This document shows, piece after piece, positions 62,065 through 64,000 of a stretch of DNA of 64,000 nucleotides. Origin of the DNA: Massilia aurea (GTDB taxonomy: Bacteria > Pseudomonadota > Gammaproteobacteria > Burkholderiales > Burkholderiaceae_D); NCBI RefSeq assembly GCF_014200505.1, contig NZ_JACHBX010000006.1, forward strand, positions 279,985 through 343,984. Reading direction: 5' to 3'. Under the pieces are notes generated by a model that saw only the letters and a list, made by a program, of their open reading frames with translations, was not told where the DNA came from and searched no databases. Position 1 is the first letter of the stretch. Every line of letters begins with the position of its first letter. The translations under genes and the position numbers were made by a program.

Positions 62065-64000
62065 GTGTGGCGCTGGTCGACGATGTACTTGCCGCGCTGG
62101 CCGGCTTTTCCAGCCGCACCAGGCTGTACGCCTTGCAGCTGGGCGATGACGAAGGCAGCAGCGGCCTGATGGTCGAAGCGTTCGCCGCCGATGACGGCGT
62201 ACAGTCAATCGGCACGCGCGACGTGATCGTGCTCGCCACCGATGCCGCGCTCGACCTCGCGTCGCTGCTGGGCCAGTCGGCCGTGCTGGAGACCAGCCTG
62301 GCCGACGGCACGCGTGCCCGCTTCACGGGCCTGGTCAGCGAAGCGGCAATGCTGGGCAGCTTTGGCGGCCTGGCGCGCTACCGGCTGCGCTTGCAGCCGT
62401 GGCTGTGGCGCCTTGGCCAGGTGCGCAACAGCCGCGTATGGCAAGACAAGACGGTGATGGAAATCGTTGACATCGTGTTCCAGGAACACGCACCACACGC
62501 CGTCTGGCGCTGGAGTGACGAAACATCGGCCTTCATGGCCGATGCCGGCGCGCGCAGCTATTGCTGCCAGTACCGCGAATCCGACCTGGATTTCGTCACG
62601 CGGCTGCTGACCGAAGAAGGCCTGAGCTGGCGCATCGAAGAGACGGACGAGGGCCACGGCGTGGTGCTGTTCGGCGACAGCAGCCAGGCCAGCGCGACCC
62701 CCGAGGACGCCAGCAGCAGCGCCGGCGGCGGCATCCGTTTCCATGGCGCGCGCGCCGGCGAAGCGCACGACAGCGTGCAATCGCTGCGGGCACGGCGCAG
62801 CCTGCGTGTGGGCCTCTCCACCGTGCTCAGTTACGACTACAAGGCCAAGAAAGCCGTGGCCGCCAGCGTACCGACCGCGGGCGCCGTGGGCGGTCCCAAC
62901 GCGCCGCTGCTGGAAAGCTTTGATACGCCCGGCCAATACTTCTACGCTGACGGTGCTCAGGCGCGCCGCTATGCGCTGTTGCAGATGCAGGCCAACGAAG
63001 CGCGCCGTCACCTGTGGCAGGCCCGCTCGACAGTGCGCACGCTGCGCGCTGGCACCCGTTTCAGCCTGACGCAGGGGCCGCTGCAAGCGGGCGCCGGCAC
63101 GGGCGACGATGCCGATCCGGCGTATGTCGCACTGCGCGTCGTGAGCGTGGGCGTCAACAATCTGCCCAAGCCGGCCAGGGAGGGACTGGCCGAATTGTTC
63201 GGGCCAATCCCGAAGTTGCTCGAACAGACACTGCCCGAGCAGGATCCCGAACTGGCCGCCGTCATCGCCCAGGCCAGCACCAGCGGCTACGCCAACCTGA
63301 TCGATGCCATCGCGGCCGCTACCCCCTGGCGTCCGGTGGTTGGCGAAAACGGCTTGCGCCACCATCCCAAGCCGACCGCCCACGGCAGCCAGAGCGCGAT
63401 CGTGGTCGGGCCCGAAGGCGGCGCCAGCGCGAGCGGCGCCGATGAAATCCATTGCGACCGCCTGGGCCGCGTGCGCATCCGCTTCCACTGGCAGGAAGAC
63501 GCCAACGCGACCTGCTGGGTACGCGTCGCGCAGCGCTCGACCGGCGGCGGCATGGGTAGCCAGTTCCTGCCGCGCATCGGCCAGGAAGTACTGGTGCAGT
63601 TCCTTGAAAACGATATCGACCGGCCGCTGATCGTCGGCGCGCTGTACAACGGCCAGGGTGAAGGCGGCACGCTACCGACCCCGGGCGGCAAGAGCGAACA
63701 GGAAAGCGACACGGCGATCTTCGGCGCGGCCAACGATCACGCCATCTCGGCGCAGGGCAACCTGGCGGGTGGCAACGGGCCGCTGTGGCACGGTGCGGCG
63801 GCGGCGAGCGCCGGTCACCGCAACAGCGCCGCGCAGTGGGGCATCCGCAGCAAGGAATTCGGCGGCAGCGGCTACAACCAGCTCGTGTTCGACGACACTG
63901 ACAGTCAGGGCCGTATCCAGCTCAAGAGCAGCCACGCCGCTAGCGAACTGAATCTGGGCCACCTGATCCATACGGCCGACAATTACCGCGGCAGCCTGCG
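62061..64000 (+). CDS. Second VgrG spike protein, 3' end outside the window
   Basis: 646 codons are visible from the ATG at 62061, with no stop before the edge. N-terminal hub part: LYALQLGDDEGSSGLMVEAF, ARYRLRLQPWLWRLGQVRNS and YRESDLDFVTRLLTEEGLSW. OB-fold region: HCDRLGRVRIRFHWQEDANA, GSQFLPRIGQEVLVQFLEND and DRPLIVGALYNGQGE. It then enters a needle/DUF2345-linking segment (FGGSGYNQLVFDDTDSQGRI, LNLGHLIHTADNYRG). It is only distantly related to the vgrG at 26863-30018 and is not the source of the fossils. Effectors for it, if any, lie beyond the window. Confidence 0.93.
   Translation, partial: MSVALVDDVLAALAGFSSRTRLYALQLGDDEGSSGLMVEAFAADDGVQSIGTRDVIVLATDAALDLASLLGQSAVLETSLADGTRARFTGLVSEAAMLGSFGGLARYRLRLQPWLWRLGQVRNSRVWQDKTVMEIVDIVFQEHAPHAVWRWSDETSAFMADAGARSYCCQYRESDLDFVTRLLTEEGLSWRIEETDEGHGVVLFGDSSQASATPEDASSSAGGGIRFHGARAGEAHDSVQSLRARRSLRVGLSTVLSYDYKAKKAVAASVPTAGAVGGPNAPLLESFDTPGQYFYADGAQARRYALLQMQANEARRHLWQARSTVRTLRAGTRFSLTQGPLQAGAGTGDDADPAYVALRVVSVGVNNLPKPAREGLAELFGPIPKLLEQTLPEQDPELAAVIAQASTSGYANLIDAIAAATPWRPVVGENGLRHHPKPTAHGSQSAIVVGPEGGASASGADEIHCDRLGRVRIRFHWQEDANATCWVRVAQRSTGGGMGSQFLPRIGQEVLVQFLENDIDRPLIVGALYNGQGEGGTLPTPGGKSEQESDTAIFGAANDHAISAQGNLAGGNGPLWHGAAAASAGHRNSAAQWGIRSKEFGGSGYNQLVFDDTDSQGRIQLKSSHAASELNLGHLIHTADNYRGSL

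Noticed and set aside
62205..63488. 427-codon minus-strand frame at the right end
   Set aside because: It is antisense to the second vgrG, whose plus-strand frame shows diagnostic VgrG motifs throughout.
1..64000. CRISPR array, tRNA or rRNA genes
   Set aside because: No regularly spaced direct repeats and no recognisable tRNA cloverleaf or rRNA sequence were noticed by eye.

Overview
The window comes from a GC-rich betaproteobacterium, most likely Burkholderiales (Oxalobacteraceae-like, for example Massilia, Duganella or a relative). This placement is inferred from a Bug-family tripartite tricarboxylate receptor at the left end, a GC-rich type VI secretion system (T6SS) backbone and Burkholderiales-style effector/immunity families. 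No database search was possible, so all family names come from reading motifs. No rRNA, tRNA, CRISPR array or insertion sequence was recognised.

Layout. (1) 1-1.24 kb: the end of a hydroxymethylglutaryl-CoA lyase gene and a Bug-type periplasmic receptor. (2) 1.3-24.6 kb: an AT-rich accessory island, almost entirely minus strand, made of small immunity-like genes (many with signal peptides or lipoboxes) mixed with fragments of vgrG, one tssL fragment, and toxin pieces. (3) 24.0-32.2 kb, minus strand: tssK, tssL, vgrG, a secreted immunity-like gene, a multidomain peptidoglycan effector (P5-like, LysM, M15 peptidase) and its probable immunity gene. (4) 32.4-41.8 kb, plus strand: TPR lipoprotein, tssB, tssC, hcp, tssE, tssF, tssG, tssH(clpV). 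(5) 41.9-51.5 kb, plus strand: a second AT-rich immunity island, starting with a vgrG N-terminus fused in frame to a PoNi (DUF1910/DUF1911) immunity gene, then three more PoNi paralogs, then membrane or secreted candidates. (6) 51.5-61 kb, minus strand: a TagX-like M15 peptidase, PAAR, a ketoacyl-synthase-like membrane protein, tssM, tagF, a BON-OmpA protein and tssA. (7) 61.2-64 kb, plus strand: a small membrane protein and a second vgrG running off the edge.

How it works together. Sheath (TssB/C), tube (Hcp), baseplate (TssE/F/G/K/A), membrane complex (TssL/M plus an OmpA-type anchor), recycling ATPase (ClpV), spike (two VgrGs, one PAAR) and post-translational control (TagF) form a nearly complete T6SS. 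I could not find TssJ. The one apparently intact effector found here sits directly behind vgrG.

The most unusual content is the fossil record around the system. At least six vgrG fragments on the minus strand, from near-identical to badly decayed, lie in the same orientation as the active vgrG among duplicated orphan immunity genes. At 19.65-21.49 kb, pieces of tssL, an immunity lipoprotein, vgrG, a toxin pre-domain and a nuclease-like toxin C-terminus are spliced one after another. I read the island as a recombination-driven reservoir of displaced effector/immunity cassettes. That reading is inference; the fragments and junctions are visible directly.
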